NCBI GenBank assembly: GCA_020746875.1
Contig: JAGTJL010000017.1
Location: forward strand, 806,001-870,000
DNA from: Rhexocercosporidium sp. MPI-PUGE-AT-0058
Taxonomy: Eukaryota; Ascomycota; Leotiomycetes; Helotiales
Reading direction: 5' to 3'
DNA: 64,000 nucleotides
Shown: positions 1 to 10,664 of the stretch, one piece after another
Numbering within the stretch: the first letter of the stretch is position 1
Layout of the letters: each line of letters opens with the position of its first letter
Notes under the pieces: generated by a model
The model's database searches: none
What the model saw: only the letters and a program-made list of their open reading frames with translations
Told to the model about the DNA's origin: nothing
Translations under genes and position numbers: made by a program

Positions 1-899
1 GCAACAGGAGTTCTGCTTCTTTGCTTGTGCTGTGAGGGAAAGTCGTTAGCCATTGTTCAACATGTATCCATATCATACATTCTTCTGCCAACCGGCATAT
101 TCAAGGTAGATTGGGAAGCAGGATTCAAGCACAACCGGGCCACTTACTATAAAACATCTTACTCTGCGCACTCAGCCCATCACTCTTCGCCACCAGATCA
201 TCAATCTTCTCGCCTCTCTGCAACACACTCTCAATAGTCTTATGCAGCACGATCTTCGTCTCATCAAGCTCCTTCTGGATCTTCATGATGCTGTCCGCCT
301 GCGCCGGGTCCTGGTACTTGACGATGTAGTCCTTGAGCTCGGGGAAGGCGAGCGTTGGGGTCGAGTTGGCCCACGAGGAGCGCGGGTGCTTTGCTAGGAA
401 CTCGTCGACTACTTTCGAGAGGAGCTGGTGTGCGACGAGCGCGGGGTACGTGTGGTCTGAGATGATGATGCCTGCGATGCCTTCGGTGCGGCCGTAGGCG
501 TGGAATGTGTAGTCTATGGAACCGCCATCAGTCTTTATGCTCTTCTCTTATATGAGAAGTGATTCGGATTCTGCGAAAGCGGTACCTTGTTCTTCCACAT
601 CCTGCCGTTGTCCAGGTCGAGTCCGCTCTGCGACAGTCTTACTGAACAGCGTCATGAATTCGCCATAACTGCATCCACGAATCAGCCCTTTCCTTCACCA
701 TCAACCCAAACTTCTCCCTCAGAACTTATCCTTACTTATTACGAGTGAAGCGCGAATATGCGGTCAAATCCTTCTCGGCGCACAGCTCATGGGAGGGCTT
801 GCTCTCGTTCTTGATAATCTGCATTCATTAGGCGGTCAGTTAGGCTCCTGCACAGAGGTAGGATGGAGGTGACTTTACGCCAATGTAGTGGATCTTCAT
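1..899 (-). CDS. YKT6: v-SNARE YKT6 (3' end cut off by window edge)
   Basis: Palmitoylated and prenylated SNARE acting in Golgi, endosome, vacuole and autophagosome fusion. I assemble five exons on the minus strand: 879-899, 736-818, 586-668, 148-513 and 1-29, all with GT..AG introns and consistent phase. The protein starts MKIHYIGI and contains an N-terminal longin domain (about residues 1-130, including YTFHAYGRTEGI) followed by a SNARE helix (KIQKELDETKIVLHKTIESV, then GEKIDDLVAKSDGLS). The last visible residues are QAKKQNSCC, the start of the family's CCxxx lipidation tail, so only about three residues and the stop lie outside the window. The visible 194 codons fit the usual length of just under 200. 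The short first exon (7 codons) explains why no long ORF shows the start. Confidence 0.93.
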
Positions 900-1092
900 A
901 TTTGCGATTCCTGTGGGCGGTTCGGTTTGCGTGTGTATGTGGAAAGTTGTGAGGTTGTAGTGGGATGAGGGGAGGGTCGTCTTTGTTCTTGAAACTGCTA
1001 TCGGATTGCCTTCGTCACAGATGCTCACATGGCAGCCGCCGGGTCTTCTTCGGCTCGGCCAGACTGGCATCCTCTTGCCGAGTCCTCGCCTA

Positions 1093-1320
1093 TGCCACGT
1101 AAATAAATATGGCTGGTTGAGGCACGCCAGAACACCAAACGTAAAGTAAACTCTGATAAAAATTAATGCAACAAAAAGCTCCAAAGAATTCTGAATTACT
1201 TATTCGCAATTCACAAAGAGCATTTCTGATTATATTTAGGTGAAGTTTTGTATTAAGAAGTGCTCACTTTAAGTTTAGTGTTCTGGCGTGCCTCAACCGG
1301 CTACATTTACTTACGTGGTA
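1093..1320. mobile_element. MITE-like element with ~50-60 bp terminal inverted repeats
   Basis: The left arm (1093-1150) and right arm (about 1261-1320) are near-perfect reverse complements. Both carry the core GGTTGAGGCACGCCAGAACA, and the ends read TRCCACGTAA. The element is about 228 bases long, has no coding capacity and is AT-rich in the middle. It is flanked by TA on both sides (1091-1092 and 1321-1322), as expected for a TA target-site duplication of the Tc1/mariner type. Most mismatches between the arms are transitions (C/T or G/A), as after repeat-induced point mutation or ageing. The superfamily assignment is inference from the TA flank only. Confidence 0.72.
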
Positions 1321-1481
1321 TAGCTCGTCGTCTTCAAAAAGCTCGTGCTATGGGGTGACTTGCAGAATGCTGAGGGCTCTACCGCAATCAGCCTAAGCAT
1401 GCTATTCTGGTTGGCAATGAGTATTTAAAGCTCTCTCATACATCTTTCCCCATCATTTGTGCGCCTCAACCCACGCGCAAG

Positions 1482-1685
1482 ATGTGTAACTACGTTGGCA
1501 ATCCCTACTCATATTCTAAATGCAAACTGAGCCATACCTTCCCTGGCCGGTCATACGATTACTGTTCGAAAAGCAGTGCTGAGACAGGCCCTTGTAGCGA
1601 TCTAGCACCAGCTAAAAGGTTGAACGGACAGCCGATTGCGTTTGGCAGTTCCAAGAAGCCTGGGAAAGGCCCGCTCTGCGCTTAG
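1482..1685 (+). CDS. Small hypothetical protein (67 aa)
   Basis: An ATG-started ORF of 67 codons lies about 160 bases downstream of the MITE-like element. A TATTTAAA box-like motif at 1422-1429 is about 55 bases upstream of the ATG, with a pyrimidine-rich leader between. The product has five cysteines (MCNYVG, CKLSHTF, DYCSKS, GPCSDL, final LCA), many Gly, Pro, Ser and Lys, and no signal peptide or membrane segment. I recognise no family. The pattern of an initial MCNYVG and spaced cysteines resembles small fungal proteins of unknown function, but a chance ORF cannot be excluded. There is no intron and no obvious partner gene. Confidence 0.4.
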   Translation: MCNYVGNPYSYSKCKLSHTFPGRSYDYCSKSSAETGPCSDLAPAKRLNGQPIAFGSSKKPGKGPLCA

Positions 1686-1833
1686 GTAGAGCCCGTTCTC
1701 TCATTTTGTTATCGCCTCGTTAATTTGTGAGCAATGAATAGCAGTAGGCCAAGAACTGAAACTATGATTGTCGTCTCGAGTGTGGATGGAGCGATGGAAG
1801 ATGTTCTCACACAGGAGTTGATGGCTGGGTGAG

Positions 1834-2592
1834 TTAGTAAATGATGTTGAAAGGGAAATTAGCAAATAGCACACCTTCAAGAACTTCATTTGCACTTCCA
1901 AATCTACCTTGCCAGCACCCTGTGATGATTTCGCCTATTCGTCCTAGACTTTTCGTCTCAGGAAACTTAGATTGTTTAAACAGGCCGGTGATTTCCATCT
2001 CTTTAAGTCCGAGGTCGTAGTATGGAGGTTTATCAGTCCAGATTTCGTAGAGGGTAGAGCCAAGGGCAAACAAGTCTGCCCGTGTTGATTTGAGGTCCTC
2101 TCCAGAGCATTTGTGACTCGCAGTCACCACAATGAACGGATTAGAACCATCAAATGAGGAGCCACTGAAGCCAAGAAGCTTTGCGTGTAGGCTGTTGTCC
2201 AAGGAAATATTGTTGCAGGTGAGATCCGCAAGGACGACGTTCATCGAATGAACAAAGGCAAGGGAACTAGTGACTTGTTGAGCCCATTGCAGGCGTTGCT
2301 TGGTATCAATCTCATGGGTTTGGATGTATTGGCGGGGTCCATTCTTGCTCGCATATTCTAACCGAATGCCGGATTCAAAAGTACCATGATAATACAGAAG
2401 ACCTTCGTGCCCGCCGTGTTTCTGGAACCACTCGTAGATCCGTCTCTCAACTTCGATAGTGGGCTCTTTTTCTTCTTGATGAGGATATTTAATGACAGTA
2501 TTAGAGGACGAGTCTAGGTACACCATGCTCGTAATGCCGGAGCTCAGGTAGCTGGTTATGTTGAACCCAGTCGGCAATCTGATGGTAGTCAT
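1834..2592 (-). CDS. Protein kinase-like protein, probably a pseudokinase
   Basis: ORF of 252 codons with the fold signature of a small fungal Ser/Thr kinase-like family. Visible elements are a beta-3 lysine in NTVIKYP (about residue 35), a catalytic-loop equivalent VVLADLTCNNISLD (about 119-132) that keeps the D and N but has lost the HR, and GFSGSSFDG where DFG-type D-F-A/S-G-S-S is expected. The metal-binding Asp of DFG is therefore a Gly (codon GGC). The later helix region (DLFALGSTLYEIWTDKPPY) is intact. The C-terminus ends soon after the CWQGRFGSANEVLEG motif, with a possible unspliced last intron after it. No glycine-rich loop is obvious. Catalytic activity is doubtful. Block A of the permuted repeat (2594-2864) begins only a few bases upstream of the start codon. 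Confidence 0.66.
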   Translation of the reverse strand: MTTIRLPTGFNITSYLSSGITSMVYLDSSSNTVIKYPHQEEKEPTIEVERRIYEWFQKHGGHEGLLYYHGTFESGIRLEYASKNGPRQYIQTHEIDTKQRLQWAQQVTSSLAFVHSMNVVLADLTCNNISLDNSLHAKLLGFSGSSFDGSNPFIVVTASHKCSGEDLKSTRADLFALGSTLYEIWTDKPPYYDLGLKEMEITGLFKQSKFPETKSLGRIGEIITGCWQGRFGSANEVLEGVLFANFPFNIIY

Positions 2593-2593
2593 C

Positions 2594-2864
2594 TTTAAGT
2601 TTCGCGGTGGATGAGTAGGGGCGCTCCCAAGCTGATGTCAGATAAAGTCCTTCCCATACCTCGCTTATTACAAAAACGTCTTCAATATTATTATACATGA
2701 GTTCCTATGCCCGTTAGATATAATTGCTTAGAACGGCAGTCTTTTGGCGATATTTACAGGAAGCAAAGGAAGCATTTTTATCTGACATCAGCTTGGGAGC
2801 GCCCCTACTCATCCACCGTGAAACTTAAAGACATTTTTGTAATAAGCGAGGTATGGGAAGGACA
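2594..2864. repeat. Permuted inverted duplication (blocks A and B, A'-B')
   Basis: Left copy: block A at about 2594-2644 (core GGTGGATGAGTAGGGGCGCT) followed by block B at about 2645-2681 (core CCTTCCCATACCTCGCTTAT). Right copy: the reverse complement of A at about 2776-2829, followed directly by the reverse complement of B at about 2830-2864. A simple palindrome would give B' before A', so the order is permuted. The copies differ at very few positions, mainly C/T or G/A. The spacer is about 95 bases. Translated in the matching frames, both copies stay open and give the peptides LTSAWERPYSST (A) and FVISEVWEG (B) in swapped order. Confidence 0.8.
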
Positions 2865-3927
2865 TGAAATTTGGCTGGAAGCAATCGTGTCTACTATCAC
2901 ATGAGCTACGTAGCGGTTCAAGAGCGCCTGCACATACCGCGCTTTACGTTCGTAGTGATGCTAATCGGAGGACGTGTTGGTAGTGAGCTTTCAGGGACAG
3001 GAATAAATGTGAACTAGAAGATTGACGCGCCGACGGAATAGACTTATTCCATTCCGAGCCCTGACATATCTTGTGTTACGAATACCAGCCACAAGCTTGG
3101 ACAACAACTATATCAGGAGGACCGCTCTCGAAATATCCGAAGTAATGAGCTAAGTGCCCGTACCTTACTCTTACAATTTTAACTAGCGGCAGTCCTAGCC
3201 GAAGCGACGAGCCCAAACAGGTCACCCCTGTTCAACATGAGCTCACCTTTTCAATACTTGGTTAGTTTTGCAGTACAATAATGATATAAAATTGAAGCAA
3301 CTAAGGTTTGAATAAAAGTTTTAGTTTTTGGAAGTGTTTGACTATAATTTAAAAGGCATTTCTTTTAATTGCTATTGCAATAATACTCTTCAATCCACGC
3401 CGCTTGCTGGGTTACGAAATGGCTTAGCCTCGTCCTGGGCGTACTTGCTCAGCCAAACTCAGATTCGACTCACCCAGAGCTCGGACTATAGCGGCACTAC
3501 TCAGGAACAAAGATAAAAATGGAAAATATTCATGTGAAGATTACGATATCGATTAACCTGTATCTAGGGCTATGTAAGCGAGTATATGTAAACTTGATAA
3601 GAATGGTTGAATCTGGGCCTCAGATATGCTGGATTTCAGTCATGGGGCCTGGTATTCGCTCAGAATCTGGGTCCTGGGGAAGAAGATACTTGGCAACGAA
3701 ACTTATACTTACATCCTAGGCACCAGTCGATGATACTGTCTTGAGTGTAAACTTCAGGGTCTTCTAATTGTGTCCAAAATTCCTTGATACTTGAAGTTAT
3801 GTCTTTATGTATACCATCACACAACTACCCGAGTTCAACACACTATCTCGTCTTAATTTACCCAACTCCTTCTCACCGACTTCCAAATACAGGAATAAAA
3901 GCTAGAGCTCAATTCCAGACCAAAATC
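2865..3927. other. Intergenic, no supportable gene
   Basis: About 1 kb of moderately AT-rich sequence between the permuted repeat and the amidohydrolase stop. The only ORFs are 60-66 codons long and show no family features. A GC-richer patch at 3400-3515 (GTCCTGGGCGTACTTGCTCA) looks like a remnant of something longer, possibly a decayed repeat. Confidence 0.5.
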
Positions 3928-6900
3928 TTAAGTCGACTCCGGCCAACACATACTGACCGCCCCATCCTCACCATCAACACCCACCACAACACTCGCTCCA
4001 AACTCCAACGGATTCCCCTCCCAAACCACAAAATCCCTCTTCGTCTCCTCAACCTCCAAACCAAGGATCTCCTCCACGTTTCTCGATACAAGATTGACAG
4101 CTTGCTTGGCAGATAGACCGGCGTACTTCGCTGCCCAGCCTGCTTCGATGGGGATATTGTGGATATGCGACGTCTCGCCTATTATAATTTTAGTAAGACT
4201 AATTAAGCAGTGTAGATGAAGTGGGGTTAGTACCTTCACCGAAAACAGAGAGCGCGTATTTCACACCAGCTTCGGTGAGCACTGCTGCGGGAGACCTGCT
4301 GAGCGGCGGTCCTGGTAGCGAGAAGCGGACGTCGAATTGGGCTGGTGCTCCGCGGTTGGCGGTCAAGATGACGGGAATTTTGGCTTCTGCGAGATCTTTG
4401 GCAACCTAATATTTGGAGGTCAGTACTAAGGACTGACTATCTAATGAAGTGGTATGGGATGGAGAGGCTTACGAGAGGGGCTCCATAACCACCGTAGATG
4501 ATTAGATTGAGCACTGGATACTCTTGCTTGATCTTGATGAGCTGCATGATATCGTACTATAGCAGAAGTTAGCTTAGTTCCCGCGCGGTGATGGCGATTC
4601 TTGCCTCGTTATCTGCGTGGACGACAAGTGGAACAGTCCCATTGGCAGCCTTCCCGTAGATGTTGTTCTTGCCCTTGTTTTCAACAATGAGCTCGCGTAG
4701 CTTCGAAACCTCGGATGAGATTGTGGGCAAGGAATCAGTTCCTAACACACCTGTTAGCATCTCTACTTCAATCAGCTTTTGACATTGCGGAAGTACCTTT
4801 CGAGGACGATCCGATTGCAAAATGCACTGCAACATCATCCTGGAATATCCCGCCATCCAAAATTGTCTTCTTGCCACTTGTCTTGATGCCCGTACTAACA
4901 CCAACCGTAAAGCTTTCTGACATAGGCGCTGTGATGGCCCTCGTCACACCTCCAATTCTTGCCCTGGCGAAACCTCTCCCTTCGAGATGAACACCGTACT
5001 TCGCATACACGGCATGCTTTGGGTCCGAGTCTGCTGATTTCTTGAGCTCTCCATCAGTGGTCACGGTATCCATGGTTATTTCGGCCAGACCGAGCTGAAC
5101 AGAGACAGCTGTGAGACCAGGGAGTACATGGCCGTTTTTGAGTGCTACGACAGGGCTGTCGGCGCTGGTTCTCGCACATTTATCTGCAAAATCGAAGCAC
5201 ACGATCTTTCCGCTGTCAACCACCATCATGAGACTGTCAGATGCTGTGGCTGCTTTAGGCTGTCCGTCTAAGTAAGAGTGCTTGATACCAGTAACAGTAA
5301 ACTTCGTCCCTGCCTTCTGCACCTCATTGCACAGCTCCTCCTTGGTCTCTGCTGAGACAGTCGTTCGCATCATGGGTGCACTCAGTTTCTTGGAGCTGGA
5401 AGCGTGAACATTGGATAAACTCTCCTCGACTTTCTTGGGGTCCAAAGTAGGTTTCCCGTCAATATAGACTTGTAGAGCAGTAGCTCCTACCAAGAGTGGA
5501 TGGGAGTCCCCTGTGATGATCGGAAATTAGCAATTGCTCGTTTACACTCGTCTCAGGGGCACTTTTGGGGGGAAAGTACTTCCAAGACGCTCAAAAGTTA
5601 GGAAATGGCCACTGTGCGAATAACGTACAAACAACGAGGTCCGCGTCGTATCCAGGCTTAGCAAATCCAACTCGATGATCGATTTGCATCGACTGTGCTG
5701 GAACACTAGTCACGGATTGCAGGGCAAGGAGCTCTGGTAGATGGAATGAGTGGCCCGTTGCGGCTTGGAACCTGGAATTTCATGCTTAGCTCGAGTGCTG
5801 AACTGGGATGTACAGTACACACTTACAGCAGATATTTGGCATTCGTCTCTGGCTCAACATGGTCTGATTTGTAGGCAATGGGAACTCCGTGGTCCGAGAG
5901 AATCTTTCCCGCCCACAAGTTTGATTCGTAAGCCTCCTTTTTGTAAAAGCCAAATTCCGAGAACGTGGCGATTGTAATGTTTCTTTTCATCCTGTCAGAT
6001 CAAAAATAGCTGAAGGTATTCGCCAAGAACTTACTCTCCACTTGCCTTGATCATCTCGGGGACTAGAGCACAGGAACTCGTGTCAGTGATCGGTTTTGTA
6101 CCATTCTTAGGAAAAAGGCTTCCACGTCCGAAACTGTAGGGCATGCGGGCTTCGCCGTAGATCCAGGATGAAAACTAGGAAAATGCTCGAAGAAGCTGGG
6201 CTTACCTTGCCATGCAGACAAAGCATGATGGAAAGCTTGAATTCTGAATCCGAATTCCTTGCTATGCTTGATCATGTCCTCGAAATCCTCGGGCTCGTAG
6301 CAGTGCACATTAATACCTACTTTACCTCTCAACATAGCAATGCTAGAGTCAAACTCTAGGTAGTCAGTTGCACTTTCATATTTTGCAGACGAATCCAAGA
6401 AGCTAGAGATCGCGGCCACATTGCCGTTGTCTTTGAGAGCAGCGGCCTTCAAACACCAGGCGTCCTGCTTCCCCATGAGCTCTTTAGCTCTCGCCATCTA
6501 TGTCATATTAATACTCCTTATCATGTCTCACTCTCGAACCCTTCCCTTCTGGGGACTTTACGAAATGAACTGACCTGCTTCCTAAAGATATACGCATTAC
6601 CCATACGAGTATGCTTATAAACTCTCCTCGGATTCTCTCCACAAGCCATCTTCATATACCTCCTCCGATTCTCCACCGGCTCCCCATGCTCCAGCAAAAG
6701 CTCCTCAACAACAAACTCCCCATCACCACCAGACTTCAACACATTCTTAACCACAACAGCCTCGCCACCCATAATATTCGCCGAGCCCGGCAAGATGAGG
6801 GAAGTCGTGACCCCACCAGACGCAATGACCGTCGCAGCGTAATCATAAGCTTTCAGTGAATCGACGATTCTGACGAAAGGTGTCAGAGGTCCGAAAGCAG

Positions 6901-7477
6901 GGTTCATCTCGTTGGTATCGGATGTGGACGAGAGCAGGGGCCAGCTGTTGGAAAGATGATGCGAATGCATATCAACCAAGCCTGGCGTCACGTATTTGCC
7001 CTCTAAATCAAAGACTTTGGCGCCTGGAATCACAATTGACTGGCCGGCATCAGATACGGACTCAATGATACCCTTCTTGAAAACGATATCAACTGCGTGT
7101 TCGAAGATCTTTTCGCCGTCGAATAAAGTCGCATTACGCAAGATAACAGTTTCGTTCTGTCCAGTTTGAGGGTTCCATCGCGTGTTTGTTCGAGAACTTG
7201 CGGTCGTCACGGGGTATTCAATCGGAGGTGTTCTATCTGCTTCACATTTGCGGAGTCCTTCATTTAATGCATCGAGATGAAATTGAGTGAGTCTGATTTC
7301 ACTGGGAGATAGTTGGTAGACATAGCGTGGGAGGATGACGAATTGTATGCCTAAAATAAGGAAGATGCCTGTGATGATTGAAACTGGTAGCCTAGGACGG
7401 TATTGGCGTCGAGAGGGAGTGGGAGACGAATTGGTCTCCAATTGTTTATACATGTTGTTTAGAGGGAAGTCCCTCAT
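3928..7477 (-). CDS. Membrane-anchored amidohydrolase-family protein ('CE9-like')
   Basis: A large metal-dependent hydrolase (amidohydrolase superfamily, often annotated in fungi as carbohydrate esterase family 9) built from several exons. Exon 1 is 6575-7477 (301 codons). It has a cytosolic tail, a signal-anchor helix at about residues 33-50 (VSIITGIFLILGIQFVIL), and then the barrel with the metal-site motif GLVDMHSHH. Later exons contain GINVHCYEPED, FGFRIQAFHHALSAW, YKSDHVEPETN, and the C-terminal composite sandwich domain ending in DFVVWEGNPLEFGASV. Introns I can place include 6498-6574 and the ones around 6070-6250 and 5990-6045; others lie near 4200, 4410-4470, 4560, 4745 and 5520-5720. 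Total length is roughly 950-1000 aa, usual for this fungal group. The substrate is unknown. The HSHH, HCYEP and FHHA histidines support a metal-binding enzyme. Confidence 0.85.
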
Positions 7478-8017
7478 TGCTTCGTATTCAATTATCCAAT
7501 TGATTGGATCTAAGAAGTGTGCGAGAAGTGATGATAGATCACGATGGAGAAGAAGACGTGAAGTATTAGACGCTGATATGCTTAAGCACCCCCCTATTTG
7601 GGATTAGCGGCAAATTTACCCCCCACTACTGGCGAGATCCATGCTTGTTGACATTAGATTATCTGTTTCGTCTATGTGGTGTATGTCTAGAATTGATAAC
7701 CCATGATCTTGGAGGGTCAATTTCTCTTCTGCATCGTTGTGTAACTAATAAAGCAGCTCCATAATTGTCAATTGGATATTACAAGTTAAACCCACGACAT
7801 GGAAACATCACAAAAGTCAGTTCAACATAGTCGAGGAAGTATATTTCAGTCGTAGAAAATCGTTTTCTACTTGGATGTTTCTTAATGTGCCATCAACTCC
7901 ATCCTTTGCCCTAGTGCCCCTGCTAGAAGGATTCATAACGCCTCCTAGATCCCTATTCCCATTTCATACCGTGCGATCCCTTTTCCTACATCATCCGATC
8001 CTCTAACAGAACATCCT
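7478..8017. other. Intergenic, 540 bp
   Basis: Upstream region of the amidohydrolase and 3' flank of NSE1. It is AT-rich at 7690-7880. No ORF, repeat or RNA gene can be supported. Confidence 0.55.
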
Positions 8018-9104
8018 TTATTCCTCATCAGACTCACTCGGTGTCGCAGCCTCACGTCGACTTCTCCTCCTCCTGCTCCCCGCACCACTTGCCTCCGGCT
8101 GATCCTCCTCCTCACTATCCTCCAGTTCCGCCGCCCTCTTCCTACTAACACCACTCCTCCGCTTCCCCTTCAAATACTCCTCCGTCGTCGTAACAGCTTT
8201 CTGGCCAACATAATGCTTTCCATCCCAGGGCGTCTTACATTTCGGACAATCCTTTACACCCGCTTTGGACGCCCAAAACGAAGCCTCGCAGATATCATGT
8301 ATCCGCACATTGCAGTCCAACTCCGTACACCGCTGTCCAATCGTCACGATCTCCTTGCAAGCCTCGCAGCGCTTGATCGGCTGCCACTCGTCATTTTCGT
8401 CCAAGGCATTGTCGTTGTAGGTCTCCACAAGCCAACTCTTTAGCTCCATTAGTCCTCGCGGAGTAAGAGTATAATACCCCTCCATGCTCCTCGCAATCCA
8501 GCCCTCCTCAGCCAGACTCTTCAGTAGAGCTTGCGCCTGCTCATGTGTGACACCCTTATCTGGCGCTTGTGACTGAGTTCCCTCTTCACCAACACTTTCC
8601 CTGCCAGCTTTCCGGATCTTGGCCTCGAGTGCTTGGAAGCTACTGATGGCCATGACTTCCCTGCGCCTCGTATTGTACGTCACGAACATAGCATCCAGGA
8701 ACCGCTTGATGTAGAATGTCTCTTCCGTGGTTCGGATCGTGGCCATCTGCGTGAGCGGGTCGCTGACGCTGTTCACGAATGCCCATATCCGCTCTTTCGT
8801 GACTTGGTGCTGTGTGGTTCGGATTTCGTAGTCAAAGGGGGAGATGGCGTCTGCTGCTGCCGAGATGTAGGAATTCAGATCTTCTTCTGTGACATCGTCA
8901 GGTTCGACGAGACTGTCTGTGATAACAGTTTAGTTGTGGCTGAAGTATGCAGGGGCAAGTGAGCGAACCTGAATCGAGTGAGAAAATGGCTGCGAGTAAT
9001 GGCTTGGCTTCTCTCAAAGTTAAGGTCCCGCGGGCCATGAAGGATTGGAGAAACGCGCGATTGCCATTGTTGTAGCCGTGCCCGGCGTTGTCTGCGTAAT
9101 CCAT
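8018..9104 (-). CDS. NSE1: SMC5/6 complex subunit NSE1 (RING-like E3)
   Basis: Non-SMC element 1 of the SMC5-SMC6 complex, which acts with Nse3 and Nse4 in DNA repair and chromosome segregation in the nucleus. Two exons, 8969-9104 and 8018-8916, are joined in phase across a 52-base GT..AG intron and give 344 aa. The N-terminal half has the winged-helix arrangement (AFLQSFMARGTLTLREAKPL, then ALLKSLAEEGWIARSMEGYY). A variant RING finger follows at about residues 228-276: CEACKEIVTIGQRC, then HDIC, then CPKCKTPW. The acidic, arginine-rich tail (RKRAAELEDSEEEDQ and on) is low complexity. The ATG at 9104 gives MDYADNAGHGYNNGNRAFLQ, matching the usual start of the family. Confidence 0.92.
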
Positions 9105-9620
9105 GGCGATGAGGCTTGATTGCGATGTTTTGGGATTGAGGAGATCTCGAGGCTGGGCTTGAGTGCGGGCGACGCGATGTGGGGGAAAGTTCGCGTTTTA
9201 GCGCGTTCTATACCTTGGCTAGAAACCGCCATTAAGAGTCCATTTCTTCTTCATTCGTTCTTTCGTTTGATCTCACATTCGCAGAAAAGTCACTCGAAAT
9301 GTATTGTCTCAATTCACTGAAGCTGGAGAGATAGCCTCTTTCGTTTGGTTACATATATGTCATCCGGACAGTTTGTGGTTTTTCATGACATCCTCGGCCC
9401 TCCATTGAGGATGATCGAGTCATTCTTTCTAATGGACATGAAGAGAACTGGTTTCAATTTGAGTTGTTTTGATTGATCATCGCGACACTTTTTGTATATG
9501 AAAGCTCAACTTTTCTTAATTGCAATACATTCCCGTCCATTTTGTTGAATCGAATGAGCCTGCCAGCAAGAACTTGTTTTCAAGTTTCCACTCAAAGATC
9601 ATGAGAATAAGGCTAGTCGT
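9105..9620. other. Intergenic, 516 bp
   Basis: NSE1 promoter side and 3' flank of the DUF427 gene. No coding or structural signal beyond short ORFs. Confidence 0.5.
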
Positions 9621-10388
9621 CTATTCGGTCGTCACCGTGACGATGTTCTTGTCTGAAGAAGCTTGTTAGCAACTACATCGAGATAAGAATCAACCAAGGA
9701 AGGTCATTGATTTTCATCTCACAGCCAAGGAAGCAAATGCTCATCAAGCCTGCATGAATCTCAAAATAGCGAGGACTGTTTGAATGGAGAAACCTACAGA
9801 ACGCAACATAGTCCTTGATGTTCGTCGCCTTCTCCTTAGGCTCCGGGTAGTACCACGCCGCATTCTTCAACTCAGTTTCTACTACTCCTCAGCTTACTTC
9901 TCTCAATCTCTTAATCAAGGAGCTATGAAGACACTTACTATCGAGATTGATGCTATAGTACGCAGCATCACCCTTCCATGGGCAGTGAGTGGAGTGATCG
10001 GTCTTGCTTAGGAATGACATATCGACCGAGCTTGATGGTTCATGTTAGCTTTAGTCTTTGAAGTACTTGGGCTTCACACATACGAGGGTGGGAACTATGG
10101 ATGCGTGGCGTTAGCAAGGTTGCTTCTTGCAATGGAAGATGAGAACCATACGTAGACATTTCCTTCAACCACCTCCCATTCATCAGCTTCTGCGATCTTG
10201 CGACCTGAGACGGTTGCGGTGGCTTTTCCTTTAGGCATGGTGATGATTGGCTTGTGATCTGGTGATGGAATTGAGTCTTCTTTTTCTGTTTGAAGCGTTG
10301 TTATTCTTGAGCTTGAAAAGTTTGAAAGCTGTTGCAAGTGAGGTAGCCTCTTAAGCAACCTTGGAAGGAAGGAACGCGCGATGCTCAT
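9621..10388 (-). CDS. DUF427-domain protein, with possible mitochondrial N-extension
   Basis: Small protein of the DUF427 family (function unknown). Five exons fit in phase: 10152-10388, 10084-10094 (an 11-base micro-exon), 9939-10030, 9798-9878 and 9621-9652. The domain is MPKGKATATVSGRKIAEADE, then VEGNVYFPPSSVDMSFLSKT, then the family hallmarks HCPWKGDAAYYSI and LKNAAWYYPEPKEKA, ending in NIVTVTTE. The core protein from the ATG at 10238 is 100 aa. An in-frame upstream ATG at 10388 adds about 50 residues rich in Arg, Leu and Ser (MSIARSFLPRLLKRLPHLQQ), which looks like a mitochondrial presequence. Either or both starts may be used. I give the longer extent. Confidence 0.85.
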
Positions 10389-10664
10389 GTAATCGATGAT
10401 GAGGGGTTGCAGTATCACGTGGTATAGTTCACTTACACATCCAGTACGGAGTTCCGGTTGTGGTACAAGTTCATATCAACAGCCTCACTTCTCTCTCTAT
10501 TCATTATTGCTTGCTTTGTGTTAAAGCCAATGTTATCCTTCTATCCTCTAAGCCTATCTCTCCCACTTCAACTCCAAGTCTCTGGTTATAAGTTCCTCAT
10601 ATTCCAATCCTCACAGCCCTCCATGGTTTCCAAATCTACACCTACTTCTCTCCCCCAAACACAA

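Noticed and set aside
2707..2904. A 65-codon plus ORF across the right copy of the permuted repeat
   Set aside because: Kept only as part of the repeat finding; there is no evidence of a gene, although it shares peptides with the minus-strand frame.
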